Notes: generated from the letters alone by a model not told the origin. 64,000 nt of DNA from Corallococcus sp. EGB (GCF_019968905.1 NZ_CP079946.1:2604001-2668000), one strand, 5' to 3'; shown: positions 43,398 through 52,181, numbered from the stretch's first letter. Made by a program: numbers and translations.

Positions 43398-44814
43398 GCC
43401 CACCGTCCTGCAGCCCCATGTGCTCCTGGTGGATGATGACCTCCAGCTCGCGGAGCTCATGTCCATGCGGATGACTTCACGCGGCTACCGCGTGACCGTG
43501 GAGGGCGAGGGCAAGGCCGCCCTGCGCAGGCTCGCGCAGGAGCGCGTGGACGCCATGGTGCTCGACCTGCGCCTGGAGGACATGGATGGCATGGACGTGC
43601 TTCGGGCCGCGCGGCAGCGTGCTCCCGAGCTGTCCGTCATCATGCTCACCGCGCACGGCTCCATCGAAACCGCGGTGCAGGCCATGCAGGAGGGAGCCTA
43701 TGGCTTTCTCACCAAGCCGTTTCACGACCACGAGCTCATGCAGAAGCTCACGCACGCGCTCGAGCGCTCGCGTCTGCGCCGGGAGGTGGCCGAGCTGCGG
43801 AGGCGCATGGGGGAGGACGGCGAACCCCTGCTCCTGGGCATCAGTGAGGCCATCTCGCGCGTGCGCGAGGTGATTGCCCGCATTGCCCCCACCGACGCCA
43901 CCGTCCTGCTCACGGGGGAGAGCGGCACCGGCAAGGAGCTGGCGGCGCGGATGCTCCACGTGCTCTCGCGGCGCAGCACGGGGCGCTTCGTCGCCGTCAA
44001 CTGCGGCGCCCTCCCGCCCGAGCTGCTGGAGAGCGAGCTGTTCGGCCACGTGAAGGGCGCGTTCTCCGGGGCCGTGCGCGAGCGCGAAGGCCTGTTTGGC
44101 GCCGCCAACGGCGGCACGCTGTTCCTGGATGAGATTGGCGAGGCGTCCCCGTCCGTGCAGGTGAAGCTCTTGCGCGTGCTGCAGGAGCAGCGGCTCACGC
44201 GCGTGGGCGCGGACGTGGAGGAGGCCGTGGACGTGCGGGTGGTCGCCGCCACCAATCGGGACCTCGCGGAAGAGGTGGCCGCGAAGCGCTTCCGTCAGGA
44301 CCTCTACTTCCGGCTGCACGTGGTGCCCATCGAGCTGCCGCCCTTGCGTGAGCGGCTCGAGGACATCCCCCTGCTCGCGCAGCTCTTCCTGGAGCGCACG
44401 GCGAACCGCTATGGCCTGCGTCCGCCGCGCCTCGCGCCCGCGACGGTGGAGCTGTTGCAGCGCTATGGCTGGCCCGGCAACGTCCGGGAGCTCATCCACG
44501 AGATGGAGGCCGCGGTGCTGCTGGCCGGCACGGACGAGCTTCAGCCGCGGCATGTGCCTCGCCTGGGGCAGGCGCTGGAGCGGCCCCCCACCGGGAGCGC
44601 GCAGCTGCCAGGCGTTCCTGGCGGGACAGAGGCCCTGCCCTCGCTGCGCGAGGCCCGTGATGCCTTCGAGCGCGCCTACCTCGCGGAGGCCATGCGCCGC
44701 AGCGGCGGCAGTGTCAGCGCCGCGGCGCGAATGGCCGGGCGCAACCGGAGCGACTTCTACGACCTGCTCAAGCGGCATGGCCTGTCCGCCGCTGACTTCA
44801 AGGGAACAGCCTAG
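43387..44814 (+). CDS. Sigma-54-dependent response regulator, GlrR/QseF-like
   Basis: 475 aa from TTG 43387, which overlaps the kinase gene by 11 bp. The receiver domain has phospho-acceptor Asp60 (MVLDLRLEDMDG). The AAA+ domain has Walker A GESGTGKE, the sigma-54 contact loop GAFSGA (Ser for the usual Thr) and Walker B FLDEIGE, then GWPGNVREL. A Fis-type helix-turn-helix (SVSAAARMAGRNRSDFYDLL) ends the protein. It should activate sigma-54 promoters; a candidate site is at 41813. Confidence 0.95.
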   Translation: MTPEPTVLQPHVLLVDDDLQLAELMSMRMTSRGYRVTVEGEGKAALRRLAQERVDAMVLDLRLEDMDGMDVLRAARQRAPELSVIMLTAHGSIETAVQAMQEGAYGFLTKPFHDHELMQKLTHALERSRLRREVAELRRRMGEDGEPLLLGISEAISRVREVIARIAPTDATVLLTGESGTGKELAARMLHVLSRRSTGRFVAVNCGALPPELLESELFGHVKGAFSGAVREREGLFGAANGGTLFLDEIGEASPSVQVKLLRVLQEQRLTRVGADVEEAVDVRVVAATNRDLAEEVAAKRFRQDLYFRLHVVPIELPPLRERLEDIPLLAQLFLERTANRYGLRPPRLAPATVELLQRYGWPGNVRELIHEMEAAVLLAGTDELQPRHVPRLGQALERPPTGSAQLPGVPGGTEALPSLREARDAFERAYLAEAMRRSGGSVSAAARMAGRNRSDFYDLLKRHGLSAADFKGTA

Positions 44815-46214
44815 GGCTGGCCCGTGCTGTGCGCGCGGGCGTCCAGGACCACCTGCCCGTTCTTCATCACGAACCGGACCTGGTTCAGCGCCCGGATGTC
44901 TTTCAGCGGATCCCCCTCCACCGCGAGCAGGTCCGCGAGCTTGTTCGGCGCGAGCGAGCCAATCTGGTCCTGCATGCGCAGCAGCTCCGCCGCGTTCACT
45001 GTCGCGGCGCGCAGGATGTCCGCGGGTTTGAGACCCGCCTCGGCATAGGCGAGGATCCACTTCACGCTGGCCTGACCTCGCGTCAATCCTGGCAGCACGA
45101 TGTACATGTCCGAGCCGGCGGCGATCCGAACACCCGCGGCCACGGCACGGCGGAGGCGCTCCTGGGCCCTGGCAATGGACCTCCTGCAGCGCTCCTTCGT
45201 CTGGCGCTGGCGCTCCGCATCGCCGCCCTCGGCATCGAAGAGGTCACACGCGTCCATCGGGCCATCCGTCGGTACCAGGAAGATGCGGCCGCGGGCCATG
45301 GGCGCGAGCACGTCATCGGGGAGCGAGTACCCATGCTCGACGGAGTCGACGCCCGCCTGGACCGCGATGCGGATGCTTTCGTCGGTGGTGGTGTGCGTCG
45401 CCACCGGGCGCTTCATGCGGTGGGCCTCCTCGACGATGACTTTCAGCTCCGCCAATGAGAGGAGGTTGTGCCCGTTGTCGACGATGACCTTGATGCAGTC
45501 CGCGCCGTCCATGAGCGCTTGCCGCACGGCGCGCCGGGCCTCCTCCACACCGGAGATGGTGACGTACTCCTGCTCGATGAGGGACTGCGCCGGAGGTTGG
45601 AGCGTGGGAAACTGCCCGCCCTGGGGCGCGAGCGCGCGGGTGCAGGCGGAGATTCGCGGGCCCTGCACCCAGCCCCGCTGGATGGCGTTGCGCAGCGCCA
45701 CGTCGCCGTTGACCCCCGAGTTGCCGACATCGCGCACGGTGGTGACACCCGCCTCGAGCATCTCGCGGCCCAGCTTCGCGCCCAGGAGCGCGCGCTCGGC
45801 GGTGCTGCTCTGGGCGACCGGGGGGATGAGGCTGCCGTCTCCGTTCAACGGGCCCAGGTCCAGCAGCAGGTGCGAGTGCGCGTCAATCAGCCCGGGCAGC
45901 AGGGTGACGTCCCCCAGGTCGATGACCCGTGTGCCCGAGGGGATGGCGAGGCCGGTGCCCACGGCCTGGATGCGTGAGCCTTCGATGAGCACGACCGCGT
46001 CCGGGAGGGCCCGCTCGCTCTTCCCGTCAAAGAGCCTGGCGGCGCGCAGGGCGATGCGCGTGGGCTCCGCGGAGGAGGACGTCTGGCCCCATGACGATAC
46101 GGAAACGCAGCACAGGAGGAACGTGCCAATGGCAGTCGTCAACAGGCGTCGGGAACGGGAGGGCAAGGCGTGGCTCCTGGAGGCGCTGACGTGTGCCTGT
46201 GACGATAGATCCAC
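44811..46214 (-). CDS. Secreted amidohydrolase family protein
   Basis: 467 aa from GTG 46214; the exact start is uncertain and frames reach 46331. A signal segment (LLTTAIGTFLLCCVSVSSWG) suggests export. Metal-dependent hydrolase motifs are IDAHSHLLLDLG (HxH), then the His in VATHTTTDESI, VEHGYSLPDD and the Asp in AAGSDMYIVLPG. It resembles imidazolonepropionase/prolidase-like amidohydrolases, which hydrolyse peptide-like or ring amides. The substrate is unknown. Its stop codon overlaps the stop of the response regulator. Confidence 0.88.
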   Translation of the reverse strand: MDLSSQAHVSASRSHALPSRSRRLLTTAIGTFLLCCVSVSSWGQTSSSAEPTRIALRAARLFDGKSERALPDAVVLIEGSRIQAVGTGLAIPSGTRVIDLGDVTLLPGLIDAHSHLLLDLGPLNGDGSLIPPVAQSSTAERALLGAKLGREMLEAGVTTVRDVGNSGVNGDVALRNAIQRGWVQGPRISACTRALAPQGGQFPTLQPPAQSLIEQEYVTISGVEEARRAVRQALMDGADCIKVIVDNGHNLLSLAELKVIVEEAHRMKRPVATHTTTDESIRIAVQAGVDSVEHGYSLPDDVLAPMARGRIFLVPTDGPMDACDLFDAEGGDAERQRQTKERCRRSIARAQERLRRAVAAGVRIAAGSDMYIVLPGLTRGQASVKWILAYAEAGLKPADILRAATVNAAELLRMQDQIGSLAPNKLADLLAVEGDPLKDIRALNQVRFVMKNGQVVLDARAHSTGQP

Positions 46215-46600
46215 ATTGACCTGATGTCGGCATCGCCAATCCAGGAGGAGCTGGAGCCCGGTGCGCGCGACACCGCTGCGTTGCAGCGGTTGAAGGCGCA
46301 GGTCCACGAACTCAAGGCCTCGGTCGCGCACTCCGAGCGACTGGCGCGAGAGGCCCGGGCCACGGCCCCGCGCATGGACACGCCCAGGGCTCCAGGGCAG
46401 GCCCGATTGATGACGCGGATGCGTGGGAGGGGCCGTTCATGGCCGCGCTCACGGGCACTCCGGGCCGGCCAGGAGAAGTCGAGGCGGTGGCCTATCTTGC
46501 ATGGGCGGGAGTGGACCTGGCGTCTTGAACGATGGGTGAGCCGCTGATGGGCCTGCGTCTTCCCGCGTGGCCGGTCGTCAGGGGGCAGGGTCTCCTGGGG
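46215..46600. other. Intergenic region with a coding remnant
   Basis: 386 bp between the leftward amidohydrolase and the rightward Cys-rich lipoprotein. It holds the short remnant at 46406-46528 and nothing else supportable. A plus-strand frame at 46224-46547 starts coding-like (QRLKAQVHELKASVAHSE) but turns to Arg/Trp-rich noise. Confidence 0.4.
46406..46528 (+). pseudogene. C-terminal coding remnant, copy 1
   Basis: Forty codons and a stop translate to IDDADAWEGPFMAAL followed by GRPGEVEAVAYLAWAGVDLA. No start codon or family was identified. A near-copy lies at 49107-49253, which argues that the reading frame was once a gene end. Confidence 0.45.
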
Positions 46601-48271
46601 ATGAAGGCAAACCGCTGGCTGTTGCTGGGGGCCCTGGGTGTCGCCCTCGGTGTCGTCGCTTGTAGCAGTGGAGACATTGGCAAGCCGCCGGACCACCCGC
46701 CGGCCACGGTGGATGCCGGAACGGACGCGGGGCAGCCCCTGCCCGACGCGGGGCCCGGCTCGCAGTGTCTCGGTGAGGGCACGGCGTGCAGCCGGGACTC
46801 GGGCGCCCAGTGCTGTACGGGCCTCTGCTCGGACACGGGCGTCTGTCCGGCCCCCAATGCCCAGTGCTCCCCCGCGGGCGACGCCTGCGCCAATGGCATC
46901 GAGTGCTGCACGAACAGCTGTCTGGACGGCAAGTGCTCCACGCTGCAGTGCCTGGACGTGGGCAGCACGTGCGCCAGTGCGGAGGCGTGCTGCACGAAGC
47001 TCTGCGGCGCGGACGGCAGGTGCGCGGCGCTGCCTGCCGACAGCACCAGCAGCTGCAAGGTGCCGGGCCAGGCATGCACCAGCGCGAAGGACTGCTGCTC
47101 CAGCAACTGCCAGGGAGGGCTCTGCAGGCCGGCGTACTCGTGCCAGGCCAATAACGACCTGTGCATGAAGGGCACGGACTGCTGCGGCGGTGTGTGCTCG
47201 CAGGAGAGCACGGGCACCCCGGGCCGCTGCGTGGCGGTCAGCGGTGGCGGCGCGGGGGGCTGCCTCCAGGACGGCAACCCGTGCTCGGGCTCCAGCAACT
47301 GCTGTTCGCGCACGTGCGTGGACCTGGGCTATGGGACCACCGTGTGCCAGCCGGTGGGCGGCTGCCGTCCCACGGGCGACTACTGCACCAACAATGGCGT
47401 GTGCTGTGGGGGGGAGAAGCTGTCCAACGCGGTGGACTGCCGCGAGAGCCGCTGTGACAAGCCGAATGGCTGCAACCCGGTGGGCAACGTCTGCGGCAGC
47501 GGCCAGCTGCCGGATGGCGGCATCATCGACGTGAACGCCCGCCAGGCCTGCTGCGACGGCCAGAAGGCCGTGTGCAAGGTGGACTCCGTCGGCGTGCCGC
47601 GCTGCTTCGGCGGTTGCCCCAACAACACCTGCCCGGCGGGCTGTCCCACGGGCTACACCGGCAAGGAGCCGTGCTGCATCCCGCAGGACCAGCAGTGCCA
47701 GTTCTCCGACCAGTGCTGTGGCGGCGCGCGCTGTCTGCCCGGCGCGGATGGCGGCCTGACCTGCCAGAAGGTGACGTGCGATCCCGTGGGCACGCCCTGC
47801 GACCCGCAGGCCCCCAAGTGCTGTGCTGGCACCACCTGCTCCATCGTCTCCGAAATCGCCTACGCCTGCCGTCCCGACGGCGTGCCGGGCGGTGGCGGCA
47901 CGGACGGTGGCACGGACGGTGGCATGGGTGGGGGGACGGACGCGGGCCTGTGCGCCGCGAACGGGAAGGCCTGTAGCTCGGGTGCCGCCTGCTGCTCCGG
48001 CATCTGCAACAACGGCACCTGCTCCGCTCCCAGCGCCTGTCAGCCGCAGGGGCAGGCCTGCACCTCGCCCGCGGACTGCTGCGTCGGGCTCGGCTGCAAC
48101 ATCCCGGGTGGGAGCGTCGCCGGCACCTGCGTGACGGGTTCGACCTGCTCCGCCGGTGGTCAGGCGTGCTCGCCCACCAGCCCCTGCTGCCCGCGGCTCA
48201 ACTGCGAGACGTCCGCCGGGGAAGCCTGCACCGGCACGACGCCCTGCACGTGCAACAGCCCCATCGGATGA
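46601..48271 (+). CDS. Cys-rich repeat lipoprotein
   Basis: 556 aa from ATG 46601. The lipoprotein signal ends in GVVAC. An Asp/Pro-rich linker leads into about a dozen repeats with CC pairs (ACSRDSGAQCCTGLCSD, ACANGIECCTNSCLDGKC, ACTSAKDCCSSNCQGGLC). These resemble disulfide-rich Dickkopf/EGF-like knots common in myxobacterial surface proteins. A Gly/Thr/Asp linker (GGGTDGGTDGGMGG) sits near residue 430. Likely surface adhesion or protection; the ligand is unknown. Its stop overlaps an ATG of the next frame (ATGA). Confidence 0.85.
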   Translation: MKANRWLLLGALGVALGVVACSSGDIGKPPDHPPATVDAGTDAGQPLPDAGPGSQCLGEGTACSRDSGAQCCTGLCSDTGVCPAPNAQCSPAGDACANGIECCTNSCLDGKCSTLQCLDVGSTCASAEACCTKLCGADGRCAALPADSTSSCKVPGQACTSAKDCCSSNCQGGLCRPAYSCQANNDLCMKGTDCCGGVCSQESTGTPGRCVAVSGGGAGGCLQDGNPCSGSSNCCSRTCVDLGYGTTVCQPVGGCRPTGDYCTNNGVCCGGEKLSNAVDCRESRCDKPNGCNPVGNVCGSGQLPDGGIIDVNARQACCDGQKAVCKVDSVGVPRCFGGCPNNTCPAGCPTGYTGKEPCCIPQDQQCQFSDQCCGGARCLPGADGGLTCQKVTCDPVGTPCDPQAPKCCAGTTCSIVSEIAYACRPDGVPGGGGTDGGTDGGMGGGTDAGLCAANGKACSSGAACCSGICNNGTCSAPSACQPQGQACTSPADCCVGLGCNIPGGSVAGTCVTGSTCSAGGQACSPTSPCCPRLNCETSAGEACTGTTPCTCNSPIG

Positions 48272-48285
48272 CCGGAGACCCCCTC

Positions 48286-48912
48286 ATGCTCACCTCCTTT
48301 TCGCGTGCCGTGACCGTTGTCGCGTGTTCCCTCTTCCTGTCCCTGGGCCTCACGGCTTGCGGGGATGACGCCATCAGCTCCGACGAGCAGGCCCGCCGCG
48401 CGTACCTCGGACTCGACCCGTCCGTGAGCAAGGCCCTGCAACTGGGGTTCGTCGGCTTCAACGCCGCGGCCAACGCGAACATCCCGCCCCAGTCCACGAC
48501 GGGCGCCGCCTCTGGGACACTGCTCGTCACCGGGCAGGTGGATCAGGGCAGCTCGGCCAACAAGGGGATGCGTCTGCGCATTGGCATGACCGGGTACTCC
48601 GACGGGGAGACCGTCCTGGGTGGGGACGAGGATCCGGTGAACATCACCTACGCGTCGAGCACGGACACGGCGGCGCAGCCGGAGCTCACCCTCCAGTTGC
48701 GCGACCTCCCGGGCGGCACGTTCACCGGGACGCTCAAGGGGGCCTTCCAGATGTCCGGGGACCTGGAGGGCAGCGTCACCCTGGACCTTGCCCTCACGGG
48801 TGAAATCGAGGACGACGGCACGGGGCAGGTCCGCCGCACGCCGGGCAGCACCCATGTGACGGGCACCGCCACGTCCGGAGAAGGCGTCTACACCGTCGAC
48901 GTCACGCGGTAG
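48286..48912 (+). CDS. Lipoprotein, hypothetical
   Basis: 208 aa from ATG 48286 with GGAG eight bases upstream; an in-frame ATG at 48268 forms an ATGA overlap with the preceding stop. The lipoprotein signal is SLFLSLGLTACG. The mature part is beta-rich without a recognised domain (LRIGMTGYSDGETVLG, PELTLQLRDLPGGTFTGTL). It is translationally linked to the Cys-rich lipoprotein, so the two probably act at the same envelope site. Confidence 0.75.
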   Translation: MLTSFSRAVTVVACSLFLSLGLTACGDDAISSDEQARRAYLGLDPSVSKALQLGFVGFNAAANANIPPQSTTGAASGTLLVTGQVDQGSSANKGMRLRIGMTGYSDGETVLGGDEDPVNITYASSTDTAAQPELTLQLRDLPGGTFTGTLKGAFQMSGDLEGSVTLDLALTGEIEDDGTGQVRRTPGSTHVTGTATSGEGVYTVDVTR

Positions 48913-48978
48913 CGGAAGGGGCCCACGGCTACGCCGCGCGGGAAAGCCTCCGCCCCGCGCTGCTTCCTCTCGCGCTTC

Positions 48979-49014
48979 GATTCCGGGCCCTGACCTCGGT
49001 TACGGCCCGGAATC
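48979..49014. terminator. Perfect hairpin after the lipoprotein pair
   Basis: An 11-bp perfect inverted repeat (gattccgggcc / ggcccggaatc) with a 14-nt loop lies about 65 bp past the stop. There is no T-run, so it may be a weak terminator or simply an inverted repeat. Confidence 0.45.
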
Positions 49015-49106
49015 GCAGAGGTGCGGTTCGTAGTCGATGCCGCCGGTCCCCCCGGAGCCGACGCCGGACGAGGCGGTCGCACGGACCGAGCCCGGACGTA
49101 TTCCAG

Positions 49107-49253
49107 ATGTTCCTGAGCGAAGGCCTGATTGATGACGACGCGGACGCGTGGGAGGGGCCGTTCGTGGCCGCGCTCATGGGGAATCCGGGGCGGCCCGGAG
49201 AGGTCGAGGCGATGGCCCACCTCGCACGGGCGGGAGTGGACCTGGCGCCTTGA
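49107..49253 (+). pseudogene. C-terminal coding remnant, copy 2
   Basis: From ATG 49107 the frame gives MFLSEGLIDDDADAWEGPF followed by GNPGRPGEVEAMAHLARA. It closely matches the remnant at 46406-46528, with one extra Asp codon. A different frame just upstream (PPEPTPDEAVARTEPG) looks like the same protein before a frameshift. No family was recognised. Confidence 0.45.
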
Positions 49254-49379
49254 CCGGGCCGCGGACCGCCGGGCCGTGCGGATGGTCGTGATGGCCATGC
49301 CCATGATGCGCAGCGTCCACGTGATGAACCCGGCGAGGGCGGTGATGCGGCAGTCGGCGTGGAGCGCGCCATCGCCCGA

Positions 49380-49693
49380 ATGGCGGAGGCCCGGCGCCCG
49401 CGTGCTCGACAGCCCGGGAGTTCACCAGGAGGAACCATATCGGCTGCACCACAGGTGATGGCGGGGCAGGGCGACATCCGAACGTGGCAGGAGGACTTCT
49501 ATCTCGAACTGCATCAGCACCCGGAGGTCTCCCACCACGAGAACGCGACAGCGCGGAAGGTGGCCGAGCGGCTCAAGCAGGCGGGCTTTCAGGTGCACTC
49601 TGGAGTCGGCGGCACCGGCGTCGTCGGGGCGTTGCGCAATGGAGACGGCCCCACGGTGCTGCTCCGGGCGGGCATGGATGCGCTGCCCGTCCG
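49380..49693 (+). repeat. Direct repeat, M20 segment copy 1
   Basis: 314 bp matching 57196-57509 with roughly a dozen and a half substitutions and no gaps that I could see. It covers the 5' part and upstream region of an M20 amidohydrolase gene. Confidence 0.85.
49437..49693 (+). pseudogene. M20 amidohydrolase, 5' remnant copy 1
   Basis: The frame encodes GQGDIRTWQEDFYLELHQHP and VSHHENATARKVAERLKQAG, the N-terminus of an M20-type amidohydrolase/carboxypeptidase. The codon matching the start ATG of copy 2 (57253) is ATA here (49437-49439). Homology stops at 49693 after MDALPVR, before the metal-binding HxCGHD motif. The gene is dead: no start, and more than three quarters missing. Confidence 0.8.
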
Positions 49694-49776
49694 CGATGGC
49701 GACGACGCGGCCCTGGAAGGTGACGGTGTCCTCGGGCAGCACCGGCCGGGAAAACCGCACCCGGCCGCGGCGCACG
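49694..49776 (-). pseudogene. MaoC-like dehydratase fragment
   Basis: On the minus strand 27 codons read RVRFSRPVLPEDTVTFQGRV plus VAIADG. This resembles a strand-turn-strand of MaoC/hot-dog hydratases (RPVFPGDTL-type). It is wedged between the M20 remnant and the left end of IS66 copy A. Confidence 0.4.
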
Positions 49777-49846
49777 GTAACCGTCCGGCCAACGACGTGC
49801 CGTGAGGGATTGCCGGGGTAGCGGGGCGCGGCGGACGCTGCTGGGC

Positions 49847-50161
49847 ATGGCGAAGCAGGTGGAGAAGCCGGAGTGGGCGCGCATCGCGGAGGCCTTTGAG
49901 GCGAGCGGGCAGACGCAGCGGGAGTTCGCGTTGGCGCACGGCATGCGGCTGAGCACGTTGCAGTCGTGGGTGTACCGGCATCGGCGGTCCGCTCCATCGC
50001 GAGCGGAAGCCGTGCGGCTGTTGCCGGTGCGAGTGGCGAGCGCCCCCGCGGCGCCGGAGTCCCTGCTGGAGGTGGTGGCCACGAGCGGAGCGCGGGTGCG
50101 ATTCGCGGTAGGCACCGACGTCGGTTACGTGGCCCGGCTCGTCGCCGCGTTGGGGCGCTGA
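49847..50161 (+). CDS. tnpA: IS66 accessory protein TnpA (copy A)
   Basis: 104 aa from ATG 49847; a longer frame starts at 49802. A helix-turn-helix-like segment (GQTQREFALAHGMRLSTLQ followed by SWVYRHRR) is typical of the small IS66 OrfA/TnpA protein, which is needed with TnpB for full transposition and probably binds the element ends. It ends 4 bp before tnpB. Confidence 0.85.
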   Translation: MAKQVEKPEWARIAEAFEASGQTQREFALAHGMRLSTLQSWVYRHRRSAPSRAEAVRLLPVRVASAPAAPESLLEVVATSGARVRFAVGTDVGYVARLVAALGR

Positions 50162-50165
50162 AGCG

Positions 50166-50531
50166 ATGTTCGCCCTGCCTGCGTCGGTGCGCGTGGTGCT
50201 GGCGATGGAGCCGGTGGACATGCGCAAGTCGATTGACGGCCTCATGGCGCTGGTGCGCACGGCGTGGGGCGAGGACGTCTACTCGGGGCACCTCTTCGCC
50301 TTCGTCTCCAGGCGAGGCGACCGCATCAAGGTGCTGACGTGGAGCCGGGGCGGCTTCGTGCTTCTCTACAAGCGGCTGGAGACGGGCCGCTTCCGGCTGC
50401 CGCCGGTGGACGCGGGCGCGCAGGCAGTGACGCTGGACGCCACGCAGTTGGCGATGCTGCTGGACGGCATCGACGTGGCCCAGGTGAGGCGCCAGCCCGC
50501 CTGGGCACCTCCCGGGCGTACGGGCAGCTGA
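50166..50531 (+). CDS. tnpB: IS66 accessory protein TnpB (copy A)
   Basis: 121 aa. It matches the IS66 Orf2/TnpB family: VVLAMEPVDMRKSIDGLMAL, GHLFAFVSRRGDRIKVLTW and GGFVLLYKRLETGRF. The protein assists TnpC; its biochemical role is not settled. It lies between tnpA and tnpC in the usual order. Confidence 0.95.
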   Translation: MFALPASVRVVLAMEPVDMRKSIDGLMALVRTAWGEDVYSGHLFAFVSRRGDRIKVLTWSRGGFVLLYKRLETGRFRLPPVDAGAQAVTLDATQLAMLLDGIDVAQVRRQPAWAPPGRTGS

Positions 50532-50577
50532 CGTGCCCGGCTCGGGACGCGGCGTGGCGCAGGCGTGTTGAGGTTGG

Positions 50578-52098
50578 GTGCCGCGCGAACTCCCTCAGGA
50601 CCACTTCTGCCCCTGGCGTGAGGAAGCCGAGGAGCTCAAGGCCGAGGTGAGCCGCATTGGCGGGGAGGTGGACGCCCTCAAGGGGCAGCTTGCGGCCCTG
50701 CAGCGCCACGTCTTCGGCAAGAGGGCGGAGAAGCTGCCGACGGTGGCGGCTGAGTTGCGAGGGGACGCGGATTCGACGGCGGCCCAGGCCGAGGCCGCGA
50801 AAGAGAAGCGGCAAGAGAGAGCCGCCCGCAAGGCCGAGGGGGCCCCGGCGCGGGAGATTCGCCACGCGGTGCCGGCCGAGGAGCGCCACTGCCCGGCGTG
50901 CGGCAGCGAGGACTTGAGGCCCCTGGGCAAGGGCAAAACCTCGGTGGTGTACGAGTACGTGCCCGCCCGCTTCGAGAAGCAGGTGCACGTGCAGGAGGTG
51001 CTGGCGTGCGCGTGCGGCCGGGGCGTCGTCACCGCCCCGCCTCCGGCCCGGGTGGTGGACAGGGGCGAGTACGGCCCGGGCTTCCTCTCCCACGTGGTGA
51101 CGTCGAAGTGCGCGGACGCCATGCCGCTGCACCGACTCGCCCAGCGGGTGGAGAGAAGCGGCGTGCCCATGAGTCGCAGCACCCTGACGGACCTCTTCCA
51201 CCAGGCCGCCTCGGTGCTGCTGCCTCTTTCGCAGCACCTCCTGCAGTGCATTGCGTCCGCGGACGTGGTGTGGGCCGACGAGACGCCCATGCGCGTGCTG
51301 GACGTGAAGAAGACACGCCAGGGCTACCTCTGGACTTTCCTCACCCAGACGCCCGAAGGGCAGTGGCTCCTGGGCTACCGCTTCAGCCTCGGCCGGGCCA
51401 GCACGACGCCCAAGGACGTGCTGGGCGGCACCCGGGGCGCCCTCGTCGTGGATGCCTATACCGGCTACAACGCGGTGACGCTGCCCGAAGGGCGCGTCCG
51501 CGTCGGGTGTTGGGCGCATGTGCGGCGCCGCTTCTTCGAGGCGCTCCCCACCGCGCCCGAGGCCCGCGAGGCCTTGGACTTCATTCTGGCCCTCTACCGG
51601 GTGGAGGCGCTGGCCCGCGACGCGGGCGTCGTGCGCACGGACGCGCACCAAGCGCTGCGCCAGCAGCAGAGCCTCCCCGTCCTCTCGGCGCTGCGTGCGT
51701 GGATGGAAGCGCAGACTTCGCGCCATCTGCCCAAGGGGCCCATGGGCCAGGCCCTCTCCTACGCGCTGAAGCAGTGGGACGCCCTGACGCGCTTCTCTTC
51801 CGACGCGCGTCTGCCCTTGGACAACAACCGCTCCGAGGCGGCGCTGCGCAAGGCCGCCCTGGGCCGGAAGAATTTCCTCTTCGTCGGCCACGAGGCCGCA
51901 GGGCAGAACCTCGCCGGCCTCTACGCTCTCGTCGCCACCTGCGAGGCCAACCAGGTCAATCCCGAGGCGTACCTCGCGGATGTCCTGCTGCGGGTGCAGA
52001 CGCACCCGAATGCGCGCATCGGTGAGTTGCTACCTCACGAGTGGAAGCGGCGACGCGCCGCTGACCCGCCCGAGTCACCCCTCCAGCCCAGTCCCTGA
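50578..52098 (+). CDS. tnpC: IS66 transposase TnpC (copy A)
   Basis: 506 aa from GTG 50578. An N-terminal coiled coil (EEAEELKAEVSRIGGEVDAL) is followed by a zinc-finger-like HCPACGSEDL. The DDE core includes ADETPMRVLD and GALVVDAYTGYNAV, and the family C-terminus has RLPLDNNRSEAALRKAALGR followed by KNFLFVGH. This is the catalytic transposase. Length and motifs look intact. Confidence 0.95.
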   Translation: MPRELPQDHFCPWREEAEELKAEVSRIGGEVDALKGQLAALQRHVFGKRAEKLPTVAAELRGDADSTAAQAEAAKEKRQERAARKAEGAPAREIRHAVPAEERHCPACGSEDLRPLGKGKTSVVYEYVPARFEKQVHVQEVLACACGRGVVTAPPPARVVDRGEYGPGFLSHVVTSKCADAMPLHRLAQRVERSGVPMSRSTLTDLFHQAASVLLPLSQHLLQCIASADVVWADETPMRVLDVKKTRQGYLWTFLTQTPEGQWLLGYRFSLGRASTTPKDVLGGTRGALVVDAYTGYNAVTLPEGRVRVGCWAHVRRRFFEALPTAPEAREALDFILALYRVEALARDAGVVRTDAHQALRQQQSLPVLSALRAWMEAQTSRHLPKGPMGQALSYALKQWDALTRFSSDARLPLDNNRSEAALRKAALGRKNFLFVGHEAAGQNLAGLYALVATCEANQVNPEAYLADVLLRVQTHPNARIGELLPHEWKRRRAADPPESPLQPSP

Positions 52099-52181
52099 CC
52101 AACTCGCTCCTCGCGGCGCCCGCTGAGCACGGTCGTGGTCCGTCTTCAATCCTTCCGGCACGTCACTGGCCGGACGGTTAC

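Larger units (their letters stand above)
49777..52181 (+). mobile_element. IS66-family element, copy A
   Basis: 2405 bp. The ends are 26-bp inverted repeats (49777-49802 and 52156-52181) that begin gtaaccgtccggcca and differ at two positions. It carries the standard three-gene IS66 set (tnpA, tnpB, tnpC). It appears identical to copy B (60399-62803). The 8-bp flanks do not match (ggcgcacg left, gaagagct right), so this copy is not a simple insertion; recombination has replaced at least one side. Confidence 0.95.

Noticed and set aside
46224-46547. 107-codon plus-strand frame before the Cys-rich lipoprotein
   Set aside because: Begins coding-like but shifts to Arg/Trp-rich noise; the conserved reading frame in its second half is a different one (remnant 46406-46528).
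50326-52005. 559-codon minus-strand frame inside IS66 (also 60948-62627)
   Set aside because: Shadow of tnpB/tnpC; present twice only because the element is duplicated.
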